DNA of 64,000 bases from Nitrososphaerota archaeon (lineage in GTDB: Archaea; Thermoproteota; Nitrososphaeria; Nitrososphaerales; CADDZS01). The stretch is taken from NCBI GenBank assembly GCA_021325255.1, contig JAJPHP010000025.1, positions 17,042 through 81,041 of the forward strand, in the 5' to 3' direction. The notes below the pieces were generated by a model. That model saw only the letters and a program-made list of their open reading frames with translations. It searched no databases and was not told the origin of the DNA. Numbering within the stretch: the first letter of the stretch is position 1; each line of letters begins with the position of its first letter. The position numbers and the translations under genes are program-made. Positions 55,243 to 64,000 of this stretch are shown piece after piece.

Positions 55243-58200
55243 CTAGGAAAATACTTGACCAGTTCTCGTACTCTTTCTTCTTCTCATCGCGAGGAACGCC
55301 GCGACTATTACCACAACAACTATGACCACAACAATCGGGATAAGATATGTCTGGAAGAAGCCGATCTGCGGAACAAACTGAATCTCGATGCTGTGCAAAC
55401 TAAAGTGCAATGCCAGTGGAATGTGGTATCCCGAAGAGTCGTGAACGGGGACAAGATTACTGCCGTTCACCGGTTTTCCATCGATGTAAACTTTCGGGGC
55501 AAACCCTGAAGGCACAAGCGAGTTGGATACGAGGAGCGTAGCATTCCCGAACGTTCCGTCGTTTCCAGAGATTTGAAAGGTGAGGACATACGTTCCGCTA
55601 GACCCTTTGGAGAGCGTGATGTTCGAAAGCTGCGGAGCAGAGATGTTTCCCAAAAGCGTCAATGGAACGAGCGAGTGGTTCACAGCGTAACTTGCGTATG
55701 CTGTTGTTGAAAGCGTCGGTGGAGCGAGCACGACGAGTGAGGCGTTCCCTGTGACATTCACGCTAGAATCGTAAGAGGTCCCATTTACCACGGCGGAGAC
55801 GTTGTACACGCCCACTCTCAGCCTGTGGAACACAACCTGACCTGATGAGTTCGTTGAACCTGTTGTGTGGAGTGTCGAGTTCGAAAGCAACACGCCGTCA
55901 TTCATTATGGGGAATCCACCGGGCGCGACGAGTTTTACTATCACTGCATGATTGTTGATCGCAAAGTTGTCCGTGGTGACAAGCAAGGTCGCGTTGGAAG
56001 AAAGTCCGCCTGAATTGAAAGCGGTTAGGACAATCCGATGAGTAGCGTCGGTAAGTGAGGAGGTATTCCAGAAGAAGGACGATGAGTAAGAGCTGCTGCC
56101 CGAAATGTTATCCGAACTCTGAACCTCCTTCCCGTCTATGGAAAGAGTTTCGTTAGACAGTGCCTGCCCGGTGATGTTCCACGTTATGTTCACACCGCCG
56201 TTAGTGGTTATACCGTTTGAAGGCGAAGCAAACCTCACAACCGGCAGAGAGGGATAAAAATCCTGCTTGTTTTGCGCGAAGGCATTCCCCAAATAAGAGT
56301 TCCTTGCTCCATTCAGGAAGTAGATGCCGTAGTTGTTGCCCTTCAGGGTGTTTGCCGTGGCATTGTTGCGATGAGATTCTAGAAATCCTAGGCCTGCAAA
56401 GTTGTTTGTGATATTATTCTTCGTCAGCGTATTGTTAGAGGAACCCAGGTCGAATAGCACTCCAAAACCGGTCTGCGGCTGCGGGGAAGAGTTGTTTTCT
56501 ACGTTATTCAACATTACCGTGTTCCCGCTCGAACCTGAAAGTTTGATCCCCGCCGAGCGCGTGCAATTCAAGCTCATCGTGCAGCCGTAGGCATTGCTTA
56601 GGACCGTATTGTTTTCGATGAGGTTGCTACGCGAGTCGCTGATCAGGATTCCGGTAAATCGGTTGAGCGAAGCATTGTTCTGACCGAGCGAGATACGAGA
56701 GCCTGAGTTTATCATTATGCCGTTGTCATCAAGGCCAATCGCATTGTAGGAAATATTGTCAGCTGTCGGATTCAGCGCGTAGATGCCATCTGCTGAGTTG
56801 TTTACGATTAGATTAGAAAATATGCCAGAATTACTCACGTTATCTAGTCCGAGCCCGTTCCCGAAGTTATTTGTCACATTGTTGAGGTAGATGAAGGAAC
56901 CGTTGAGGTTGCTTATCGAGATCGCCGAGGTGTTGGCTCGACCGTTCGAGTCTAGAGTGTTTTGGGTGATGCAAGAGTCGAAAGAAAGCGTCGTCTGAGT
57001 TTCGTTGAACCTGACCTCGCAACGCTGGGCGCTTGAGGCATATCCACTAATGTTTATGCCCGTCTCTTTGTTGAGGGCCAGCGCATTATCCAATATCACT
57101 GGAAACGAGTTCTGGAAACTCACTCCATTGATGTTGTAGCCTATCGTGTTGTTTTCCAGCCTTACTGCTGCGTGATTAATCGCCAGGAATGCGAGTGAAT
57201 TGTTGAGCTCGATATTCCCGCCTACCAGCGCAAATGAAGCGTACGATGCTCCAGATGAAATCTGTTGGGCCCCACCATCAATTTCGATCCCTCGCGTATC
57301 GTTGAAAATGATATTGTCCGCAACGACCGCGCCTCCGTAGGAATTTCCGGACACACTTATGCCAATTGGGCTTGAAATCACTTGGTTCAATCCGACTGTC
57401 GCGTTGTATGAGTTTAGTACTACTATCCCTCCACCTCCGTTGGCCACTAGGGCATTTCCTTCAACCCGAACCTGTCTTGAGTTTTGTATTAGAATGCCAG
57501 CGCCAGTATTGTCTGTCGCCGAGTTTATGCCTATCAGCCCCGTGGATCCGGACTGGTCGTTGTTTAGGACTATCCCGTTTCCTCGGTTTGAAGAGGCCTC
57601 TAGGTCGTTTAGGACCACGCCATTAGTGTTCGAAATGTTGAATCCATTCCCTGCGTTTGAAACGGCATAGTCGAATGCAAGCGCCATCCTAGCTGCGGAA
57701 GGCGTGTTGATAGTCGCTCCGTCCCCTGAGCTCCCCTCAATCCAGTTGTTGATGATTTCATAGCTCGATGTAATGCCCGTCCCTGTTATAGAGATCGAGC
57801 TAGTGTTCCATCCAGCGATGATATACGGCGCGGAAACAGTGCCGCTCCCGTTGAACACACCGTTTGCCGGGGTAAAGTCCGCGTCGCTTGTTATTGAGAT
57901 CGGCGAATGCTTGATCCCCGTGACAAAGAAGGAAGTTGTTGCGTTGCCGTAGTTTCCATAAGCGTCAAACGCCTGGATTATCACGTCGTACTTCCCCACA
58001 CTTTGACCAAACACCCCGTTTGAGCTCAGTACATTCAGTCCGACGAAGGATTGTGAAGCAGATTGGTAGGTCATACGCAGCTCTCCGAGGGGAACGGATG
58101 ATGTAACTCCGTGCCCCAAATCAAGATACAGGTATGCCACGACGCTCCCGCTTGCAAGCAGAGAGCCGTCGGGATACGTCACCTTCGCATTGACGAATGA

Positions 58201-61173
58201 TTCGGAGCCCCCTACGACGCTGATCTCAGTCGAGGCAAGGTTAGCCACAAGGTTCAGGCGATAGGGGGCAACGCGTATTATCGTATTTGAGAATCCGAGG
58301 TTTCCGTAATTGTCCCTGCCGCTGACGGACACATTATAGTATCCGGCGGGATCTGATTTTTTCGATTCGTAGGTTGCCGTCCATTCTTTGTACAAGGTAT
58401 TGTATGTGAGGGGAAGTGTTGCAACGGTCACTTTACCCTGTGTCAGGGTGGCAGAGAAAGCGCCAGAGACCACAAGAGTGTGGTTCCGATATTCGGGAGA
58501 TGCAAGAATTGTTACGGGGTCGCCCAAGAGGTAATTAGGCGAATCGGTGGTCGTGGCAAGGTTGAGACCGACGTACATCCACTGGTAAGTGCTAGCTTTG
58601 TTGCCATTTGAGTCGCTCCCGTTGATTGAGAGTACCCATGGCCCTTGGTCCGCAGAAGCAGGCACCGTGAACGTGCCCGCCCAGTTCTTGGAGGCCATGT
58701 CATACGAAAGGGCGGTCGTCCCCTCTACCTTGCCGCCGAGCTGGCGCAGGTAAAATACGGCTGAGTAGGATCCTTGAGACACACAGCAGGTTCCACTTGG
58801 GGGCGTAACCTGGGCTGTGATCTGGATCTTGCTCCCAATCTCAAAGTTGTGCGAGTTGAAAGTGGCATTGTTTACATTGTAAAAGGGCTCAAAGAGAGTA
58901 ACTCCTCCTCCGACGGGAAATGAAGTAAAACCAAGACCATACATTGCACCACCCTGTGCCCTAATAGTTGCGCTCCACATGCCGTCAGGGTCGCTCGGCC
59001 TTATACTATAATTCCCTTGATATGACTGTGTAGCAGTATTGTAAGACATTGGGATGTCGCTTGCAATGGCAGTCCCCGACGCGGAGGTGATGTTGGCTTG
59101 TACAGAAACTGAGGACGGAGGCGAATTCTGAATCGGAGGAGGTAGAACAACTTTCGCCGTGAGCTGCACGCTCGAGCCGTATGCGTAGCTCATCGTCGGC
59201 TGGTTCGTCAGGCTGTTTGACGCCGCAACTGAGATGTCGCCCTGCGATGGCAACAGCAGCCCAGAAAGAACGCCCATGTTAGGGGAGCCGATACCCGTGA
59301 GTGGGTCCCATCCTGGATTCGCTGTTAGAGGGTTGTTATTCCCCACTGTGACATCGTGAAATGCCCTGGAATAGTTCGAGCTCCCAAGAATGGAATAGAG
59401 CCTCGGATTTAGGAAACCAAGACGCGTACCTGCCTTCTGCTCAAGGAGAGCAAGCGAACCTGCCCAAGAAGGAGATCCTACGCTGGTGCCTCCAACGATG
59501 TAGTAGAGCACGGACTGCGAGTTCTGGTCGTAAATTCCAACTATCACTCCAGTCTGCACGTCAGCATCCCATGCGACGTCCGGGACGCTCCTAAAATTAG
59601 TACTTGCGGGTATGCCAAACCCCTTCTGCCAATCTGGGATGCCAAACAAGGTGCTGTATCCCCCTCCTGTTCCCCACTGGTAGGCGTTGTTCCAGCTCCA
59701 CGCTGTCTCAGTGCCATAGGTACCAGTAGCGTTGACGAACGGATACTGCATGTAGCCTCCTGTTGTGTTCATGTATAACGATGTCCCGCCGACGGCAGTT
59801 ACAAATGGGTCAGTCGCCGGGTATATGGCTCCGCCAAAAGGCGAGGATTGATTCTGACCCTGATCGTACGCCCCCCAGTCTCCTGAGCTGGCGAAGGCGG
59901 TGATTCCCTCTGCTGCAGCCTGCTCGAATACCTGATCAAGCCAGGGATAACTCTGTCCTAGCGTCGGGTTTGTCGTTGAAGATTCGCCTATGGTGTTTTC
60001 AGGAGAGCCCCAGCTCATGGAAATTATTGAATTTGTTCCGTCACTGACCGCTCTCTCGACTGCATCAAAGAGCGGCTGACTTGAGTTTGAGCCGATGTAG
60101 AGATTTATCTTGGCGCCGGGAGCAATTGAGTGCGCCCACTCCACATCAAGGGCGATTTCAGTGTTCCATCCCTGACTTATGCCCTGTGTGTAGTTGCAGG
60201 GGCCGTCAACGCAAATCACGTTAACTGTCGCAGAGGGCACACCAAACTGAGCACTGTAATTATCAAGCTCCTGCTGTATGTATGGGTCCCCGTAAGCATC
60301 GACGATGGCAATAGTCACTCCCGATCCGTCGTAACCCGCGTTAGTTAGAGCAGAATCATTGTACGCTTCCTTTATCTCCGTTGGGGAGTAATAGAGAAAG
60401 TTACCTGCAGAAGGCGCCGACGGTACTCGGCCGAGAGTCCTGTAGAGTGGAACAGCCGAGGGAGCGGGGTGACTATTGCTGCTACCGATTTCAGGAATTC
60501 CGTTGACGTTTCGCGGCGAACCCATCGCAAAGTTCTCGAGTCCGATTATCTCTCGAACGTTGGAGAAGGCTAGTGGAAGACTTGGGGTCTTGTTCGGAGC
60601 AAAGAAAGTTCTTCCCTGATATAGATACGCTTGCAAGTTGACTCTAAACGCAGAGTCGATCTCGGCGGTGCCCCCGGTCGCTCTAATCAAGAACTGATTC
60701 GAAGGATCTACAAAAGCACGAAGACCGTTTGAAAGTAGGTATGATACAAGCATGTTTGACTCCAGTGGATCTGGTCCATAGGATGCAAGAAACTCCTCCG
60801 GACTCAGGAAATGAAGGTAGCGAGAAGAGTTTGGGTTGTAGACATCTCTGACAAGCTGATCAAGCAAGATTTGATTCCTTGGAGGCAGTACGATGTCCAA
60901 CGACAAGTTCTGAGACTGCAGAACTCCGATTGGATTTGATACTTGTACAGCGCTTGGCATCTTGAAGGGAACGCTGACATACGCGCTGCCAAATCCCAAG
61001 GCGGACACCGAGGGTTGAGATGTCGGGGCCGACAATCCGCCTGAAGCAGGACTTCCCGACGAAGAAGAAGAAAAAGTCGCAAGAATTGATGTCGACTGTC
61101 CGAAAGTGCTTGAAACTGGAAGGAGCAGTAAAACAACAAACAGAGCGAAAACCATCTTGCGTAAATGCATCAT
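55243..61173 (-). CDS. Giant secreted sedolisin (S53) protease with Ig-like and beta-helix domains
   Basis: A product of about 1976 residues from ATG 61173. A signal peptide (MVFALFVVLLLLPVSS) comes first, then a pro-kumamolisin domain (about 70-220) and the S53 catalytic domain (about 270-650). The Glu/Asp pair lies in WNTEIALDVEWAHSIAPG, the Ser in VGGTSVGSPSWAG, and the calcium loop near FHDVTVGNN. Several Ig-like strands follow, then a NosD-like right-handed beta helix (about 1110-1640, repeats such as NTVMLNNVENN), a carboxypeptidase-regulatory-like domain and a C-terminal membrane anchor (IPIVVVIVVVVIVAAFLA) with RRRK. It is likely a cell-bound acid protease. Confidence 0.9.
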   Translation of the reverse strand: MMHLRKMVFALFVVLLLLPVSSTFGQSTSILATFSSSSSGSPASGGLSAPTSQPSVSALGFGSAYVSVPFKMPSAVQVSNPIGVLQSQNLSLDIVLPPRNQILLDQLVRDVYNPNSSRYLHFLSPEEFLASYGPDPLESNMLVSYLLSNGLRAFVDPSNQFLIRATGGTAEIDSAFRVNLQAYLYQGRTFFAPNKTPSLPLAFSNVREIIGLENFAMGSPRNVNGIPEIGSSNSHPAPSAVPLYRTLGRVPSAPSAGNFLYYSPTEIKEAYNDSALTNAGYDGSGVTIAIVDAYGDPYIQQELDNYSAQFGVPSATVNVICVDGPCNYTQGISQGWNTEIALDVEWAHSIAPGAKINLYIGSNSSQPLFDAVERAVSDGTNSIISMSWGSPENTIGESSTTNPTLGQSYPWLDQVFEQAAAEGITAFASSGDWGAYDQGQNQSSPFGGAIYPATDPFVTAVGGTSLYMNTTGGYMQYPFVNATGTYGTETAWSWNNAYQWGTGGGYSTLFGIPDWQKGFGIPASTNFRSVPDVAWDADVQTGVIVGIYDQNSQSVLYYIVGGTSVGSPSWAGSLALLEQKAGTRLGFLNPRLYSILGSSNYSRAFHDVTVGNNNPLTANPGWDPLTGIGSPNMGVLSGLLLPSQGDISVAASNSLTNQPTMSYAYGSSVQLTAKVVLPPPIQNSPPSSVSVQANITSASGTAIASDIPMSYNTATQSYQGNYSIRPSDPDGMWSATIRAQGGAMYGLGFTSFPVGGGVTLFEPFYNVNNATFNSHNFEIGSKIQITAQVTPPSGTCCVSQGSYSAVFYLRQLGGKVEGTTALSYDMASKNWAGTFTVPASADQGPWVLSINGSDSNGNKASTYQWMYVGLNLATTTDSPNYLLGDPVTILASPEYRNHTLVVSGAFSATLTQGKVTVATLPLTYNTLYKEWTATYESKKSDPAGYYNVSVSGRDNYGNLGFSNTIIRVAPYRLNLVANLASTEISVVGGSESFVNAKVTYPDGSLLASGSVVAYLYLDLGHGVTSSVPLGELRMTYQSASQSFVGLNVLSSNGVFGQSVGKYDVIIQAFDAYGNYGNATTSFFVTGIKHSPISITSDADFTPANGVFNGSGTVSAPYIIAGWNTSSISITGTGITSSYEIINNWIEGSSGDGATINTPSAARMALAFDYAVSNAGNGFNISNTNGVVLNDLEASSNRGNGIVLNNDQSGSTGLIGINSATDNTGAGILIQNSRQVRVEGNALVANGGGGIVVLNSYNATVGLNQVISSPIGISVSGNSYGGAVVADNIIFNDTRGIEIDGGAQQISSGASYASFALVGGNIELNNSLAFLAINHAAVRLENNTIGYNINGVSFQNSFPVILDNALALNKETGINISGYASSAQRCEVRFNETQTTLSFDSCITQNTLDSNGRANTSAISISNLNGSFIYLNNVTNNFGNGLGLDNVSNSGIFSNLIVNNSADGIYALNPTADNISYNAIGLDDNGIMINSGSRISLGQNNASLNRFTGILISDSRSNLIENNTVLSNAYGCTMSLNCTRSAGIKLSGSSGNTVMLNNVENNSSPQPQTGFGVLFDLGSSNNTLTKNNITNNFAGLGFLESHRNNATANTLKGNNYGIYFLNGARNSYLGNAFAQNKQDFYPSLPVVRFASPSNGITTNGGVNITWNITGQALSNETLSIDGKEVQSSDNISGSSSYSSSFFWNTSSLTDATHRIVLTAFNSGGLSSNATLLVTTDNFAINNHAVIVKLVAPGGFPIMNDGVLLSNSTLHTTGSTNSSGQVVFHRLRVGVYNVSAVVNGTSYDSSVNVTGNASLVVLAPPTLSTTAYASYAVNHSLVPLTLLGNISAPQLSNITLSKGSSGTYVLTFQISGNDGTFGNATLLVSNSLVPSGFAPKVYIDGKPVNGSNLVPVHDSSGYHIPLALHFSLHSIEIQFVPQIGFFQTYLIPIVVVIVVVVIVAAFLAMRRRKSTRTGQVFS

Positions 61174-61203
61174 AGATAGAGGCGTCAGTGCCGGCTGCAA
61201 CAA

Positions 61204-61879
61204 TGCCTTTGTCAGATTGGAAACAAGTTTGCAAGTTATATATCGGTTGGTATGGCGGGAAAACGAGGCATATCGCTTAGCTTTGGGAATCTTTGTCTAT
61301 CCAACCAGTAAAATACGCATGCACCGTGGTTTTCTATTTGCTCGAGCCTCGAGAATCGTAATGGCTCTCAGTTCAATAATTGCAGAATAAATCTCTGATC
61401 TACCCCGTACGGGTTGTTTGTCCCGTGATTGATTGCGTTGCTCTATCTTCTAGCCTCCCATCGGAGACGAGAGAGGCCTAACCTCTTAGGAAAAAAATCA
61501 ATTGAGATTCGCATGATTGTTCCGGGTTTCTCAAATTCCTCAAAGAAGCATGTTCTGCACTTCGAGACAGCCAAATGATTTCAGACGCATTTGATATCAA
61601 ATAAACCATCCAAAATCAATCCATTTCTTTCAAACGGTAATGCGAGTTGACCACTGAGATTCTGACAATGCTTATTAGGCAAACCAGAAGAAAATCAAGA
61701 GTTCCTTCACAAAAGTGTTGGAATCCTCAATTTGAAAGGCAGGAAAAGATTGAAGACGCGCAACCGGATCTGCATGGCAGATTACTATTGCTGGGAATTT
61801 GTTGATTGTTAAAGACTTTTTCAGTAGTGCAAAGAAGGAAACCAAATTTCGCTAAAGATAACGCTAATCATGGAAGAGA
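61204..61879. other. Intergenic gap between protease and uvrB
   Basis: About 680 A/T-rich bases between two divergent genes. The minus-strand TATA box is at 61236-61243. No gene, repeat or RNA was recognised in the rest. Confidence 0.4.
61236..61243 (-). promoter_or_regulatory. TATA box for the protease gene
   Basis: Read on the minus strand, ATATATAA lies about 65 bases before ATG 61173 and would place transcription start near 61210, giving a short leader. Confidence 0.5.
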
Positions 61880-63910
61880 GTGGGGAATGGCATGACTGTC
61901 AGTACACTTGAAAGTCGTAGCGATCGCAGGTTCGAAATAAGCAAGGAGTATACACCAAAAGGCGATCAGCCGCAGGCGATTAAGAAGCTTGTGCAAGGTA
62001 TCAATGACGGCCTTAAACACCAGGTCTTGCTCGGAGCAACCGGGACGGGCAAGACACTCACCATAGCACACGTGATTCAAGAAATACAGAGACCCACACT
62101 TGTAATCTCGCCGAATAAGACCCTAGCCGCTCAGCTCACAAGCGAGTTTAGGGCGTTCTTTCCTAATAATGCTGTTGATTACTTTGTGAGTTACTACGAC
62201 TACTATCAGCCTGAAGCATACGTGCCTCACCAGGACCTCTACATAGAGAAGGACAGCTCGATCAATGATGAGATAGAGACCCTTAGACAGAGAGCGATGC
62301 AAGCTCTAATCTCAAGACGCGACGTAATCGTCGTAGCCAGTGTTAGTTGCATCTACGGGCTTGGATCACCCGAGTCGTACAAGAAATCTGTCTTCGGTTT
62401 GCTTGTAGGGCACACGTATGATCGCGAGAAGGTTCTGAGGCACCTGGTGGACATGCGTTACGAAAGAAACGACTTTAGACTATCGAGAGGAAAGTTCAGG
62501 CTCAAGGGCGATACGCTTGAGATCTGTAGCGCAGAGGAAAACGTTACTCGCATCCAATTCTTCGGGGATGAGGTGGAAAAGATCGTTGAAGTGGACGGGC
62601 TAACAGGCAAGACAATCAGGAAGAAGAACGAAGCAATGATCTACCCCGCCACGGAGTTCGCGGGCACCTCGGAGAGGATGGAGCAGGCACTCCAACAGAT
62701 AGAGAAGGAGCTCGAGGAGCGCCTTGCCGAGCTTCGTGCTGCAAACAAGCTGGTGGAGGCTCAACGCCTCGAGCAGAGAACCAAATTCGATCTCGAGATG
62801 CTGAAGGAGACTGGCTATTGTACGGGGATTGAAAATTATTCGCGCTACTTTACTGGAAGAGAGGAAGGAGAGACACCTTATTGCTTGATTGATTATTTCC
62901 CTAGCGATTATGTGACGTTCATAGACGAGAGCCACATTGCAATCCCGCAGATACGAGGGATGTACGAAGGTGACAGATCAAGGAAAGAGAATCTTGTCGA
63001 GTACGGATTCAGGCTGCCTTCCGCTTTCGATAACAGACCTCTATACTTCTCCGAATTTGCCCTGAAGATGAACCAAGTAGTATACACGTCAGCCACTCCC
63101 GCGGAATATGAAATGTCGAAGGCAGATCAGGTGGTCGAACAGATAATCAGACCCACGGGCCTTGTGGATCCGGAGATTGTCGTCAGGCCGTCGAAGAATC
63201 AGGTAGACGACCTCATTTCCGAGATACGCGGGCGTGTGGAGAAGAATGAAAGAGTGCTCGTGACCACGCTTACAAAGAGGATGGCTGAAGATCTTGCAGA
63301 GTATCTTTCCGACATCAAGATCAGGGTGCGATACATCCACTCCGAGGTGGAAACCTTGCGCAGAATCGAGCTCCTGAGGGATCTCAGATTAGGAAAATAC
63401 GATGTGCTCGTAGGAATCAATTTGCTCCGTGAAGGTCTAGACTTGCCAGAGGTGAGTCTAGTCGCGATATTTGACGCGGACAAGGAGGGCTACCTAAGGT
63501 CCGACGTCGCATTGATACAGACTATAGGTAGGGCAGCCAGGAACGCTGCAGGGCAGGTGATAATGTACGCCGACCAAGTTACCGGTTCGATGAAGCATGC
63601 TATTGACGAAACTAACCGCAGGCGAGCTCTTCAGGTCAAGTACAATTTGGAGAATGGTATCAAGCCCGAAACCGTCCGGAAGGAAATCCGAGCTCTCGTA
63701 GCAGAAACTCAGGAATTAGAGCTCGCAATATCGGAGACAGCCTCGTCATTATCGAAGGGCGGCCGTACGATTGATGCTCAGGAGTTCCCAAAGTTGATCT
63801 CTGCGCTTGAAGAAGAGATGAAAGTTGCAGCCAACAACCTGGAATTTGAGCTAGCTGCGAAAATCAGGGACAAGATCAGAGCGTTGCTAAAGTCGGTACC
63901 GTCAAGATAA
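61880..63910 (+). CDS. uvrB: Excinuclease ABC subunit B
   Basis: A 676-residue protein from GTG 61880 or ATG 61892. The start is [17 protein letters not shown], Walker A is [10 protein letters not shown] near residue 55, the damage-recognition hairpin is [12 protein letters not shown] near residue 112, and the helicase motifs include [13 protein letters not shown] and [16 protein letters not shown] domain ends the protein ([26 protein letters not shown]). UvrB opens DNA at bulky lesions for UvrC. In archaea the Uvr system is acquired from bacteria; uvrA and uvrC are not in this window. Confidence 0.97.
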   Translation: MGNGMTVSTLESRSDRRFEISKEYTPKGDQPQAIKKLVQGINDGLKHQVLLGATGTGKTLTIAHVIQEIQRPTLVISPNKTLAAQLTSEFRAFFPNNAVDYFVSYYDYYQPEAYVPHQDLYIEKDSSINDEIETLRQRAMQALISRRDVIVVASVSCIYGLGSPESYKKSVFGLLVGHTYDREKVLRHLVDMRYERNDFRLSRGKFRLKGDTLEICSAEENVTRIQFFGDEVEKIVEVDGLTGKTIRKKNEAMIYPATEFAGTSERMEQALQQIEKELEERLAELRAANKLVEAQRLEQRTKFDLEMLKETGYCTGIENYSRYFTGREEGETPYCLIDYFPSDYVTFIDESHIAIPQIRGMYEGDRSRKENLVEYGFRLPSAFDNRPLYFSEFALKMNQVVYTSATPAEYEMSKADQVVEQIIRPTGLVDPEIVVRPSKNQVDDLISEIRGRVEKNERVLVTTLTKRMAEDLAEYLSDIKIRVRYIHSEVETLRRIELLRDLRLGKYDVLVGINLLREGLDLPEVSLVAIFDADKEGYLRSDVALIQTIGRAARNAAGQVIMYADQVTGSMKHAIDETNRRRALQVKYNLENGIKPETVRKEIRALVAETQELELAISETASSLSKGGRTIDAQEFPKLISALEEEMKVAANNLEFELAAKIRDKIRALLKSVPSR

Positions 63911-64000
63911 GGCTGATGGCACTCTCTCCTTGAATGTCTCATGAGGTCTTATGTGATTGTACCAGTACGCGAATAGATGCAGGAATTTGGATATGCGCTC
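63902..64000 (-). mobile_element. C-terminal end of a DDE transposase (partial)
   Basis: The last 32 codons of a minus-strand gene enter from the right edge: ERISKFLHLFAYWYNHIRPH then [12 protein letters not shown] and a stop. The YWYN-x-x-RPH-x-x-x pattern closes the integrase-core domain of many IS transposases. It overlaps the 3' end of uvrB by nine bases, so an insertion event may have formed the uvrB tail junction. The IS family cannot be named from this piece. Confidence 0.65.

Noticed and set aside
1..64000. CRISPR arrays, rRNA genes or toxin-antitoxin pairs
   Set aside because: No regularly spaced repeats, no rRNA sequence and no convincing toxin-antitoxin pair were found by eye.

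Overview
The window is a 64 kb piece of an archaeal chromosome. Archaeal or eukaryote-like information genes include a GINS subunit, L44e, S27e, eIF2-alpha, Nop10, TFE-alpha, MBF1, NAC, tRNA methyltransferase Trm56, an Lhr-type helicase and a multi-OB RPA. There is also an A-type ATP synthase and an intron-bearing tRNA gene. The gene content, frequent TTG starts and small winged-helix membrane proteins fit Nitrososphaerota (Thaumarchaeota) or a close relative best. No ammonia-oxidation gene is seen. A giant secreted sedolisin, a family usually active at low pH, hints at an acidic habitat; that is inference.

Layout. 1-3055: the end of a GINS gene, an unknown gene, rpl44e, rps27e, eIF2-alpha and nop10. 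3.3-7.0 kb: small genes (a beta-rich unknown, a CoA-type NUDIX hydrolase, a DUF559 nuclease, RidA). 7.0-12.9 kb: Lhr helicase and RPA converge, followed by a duplicated-domain membrane protein. 14-16.7 kb: a class II aldolase and a potassium-channel-like RCK protein. 17.4-22.6 kb: a helix-turn-helix/ATP-cone protein built on a catalytically dead NrdD scaffold, then a B12-dependent ribonucleotide reductase. 22.7-27.8 kb: pyrB, a PhoU-like gene, ATP synthase subunit C, then trm56-TFE and MBF1 on the minus strand. 27.9-34.6 kb: PUA and NAC genes, ATP synthase H-F-E-A-B-D and a 49-residue coiled-coil ORF. 34.67-34.83 kb: a tRNA, probably Gly, with two introns.

35-50 kb is an accessory stretch with bacterial-like genes. 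Six of them are broken: a DHFR-like reductase, a sulfatase tail, an SDR, a SOUL protein, a rubredoxin/metallo-beta-lactamase protein and a lipocalin-like protein. They lie among intact genes for a sulfatase maturase, a SagB-like nitroreductase, an ABC exporter, an adenylate cyclase with TPRs and secreted proteins. 49.7-50.7 kb has no convincing gene but carries a 22-bp palindrome and two near-identical TATA promoter blocks. 50.7-64 kb holds winged-helix regulators, acetyl-CoA synthetase, a His-rich membrane-anchored protein, a 6 kb protease/beta-helix gene, uvrB and the end of a transposase at the right edge.

Connected functions: ATP synthase subunits for energy coupling; nrdJ with a likely nucleotide-sensing partner; lhr, RPA and uvrB in DNA maintenance; and a surface set (sedolisin, GH18, Ig-like protein) suggesting use of extracellular protein and glycan, with Acs feeding acetate into central metabolism.
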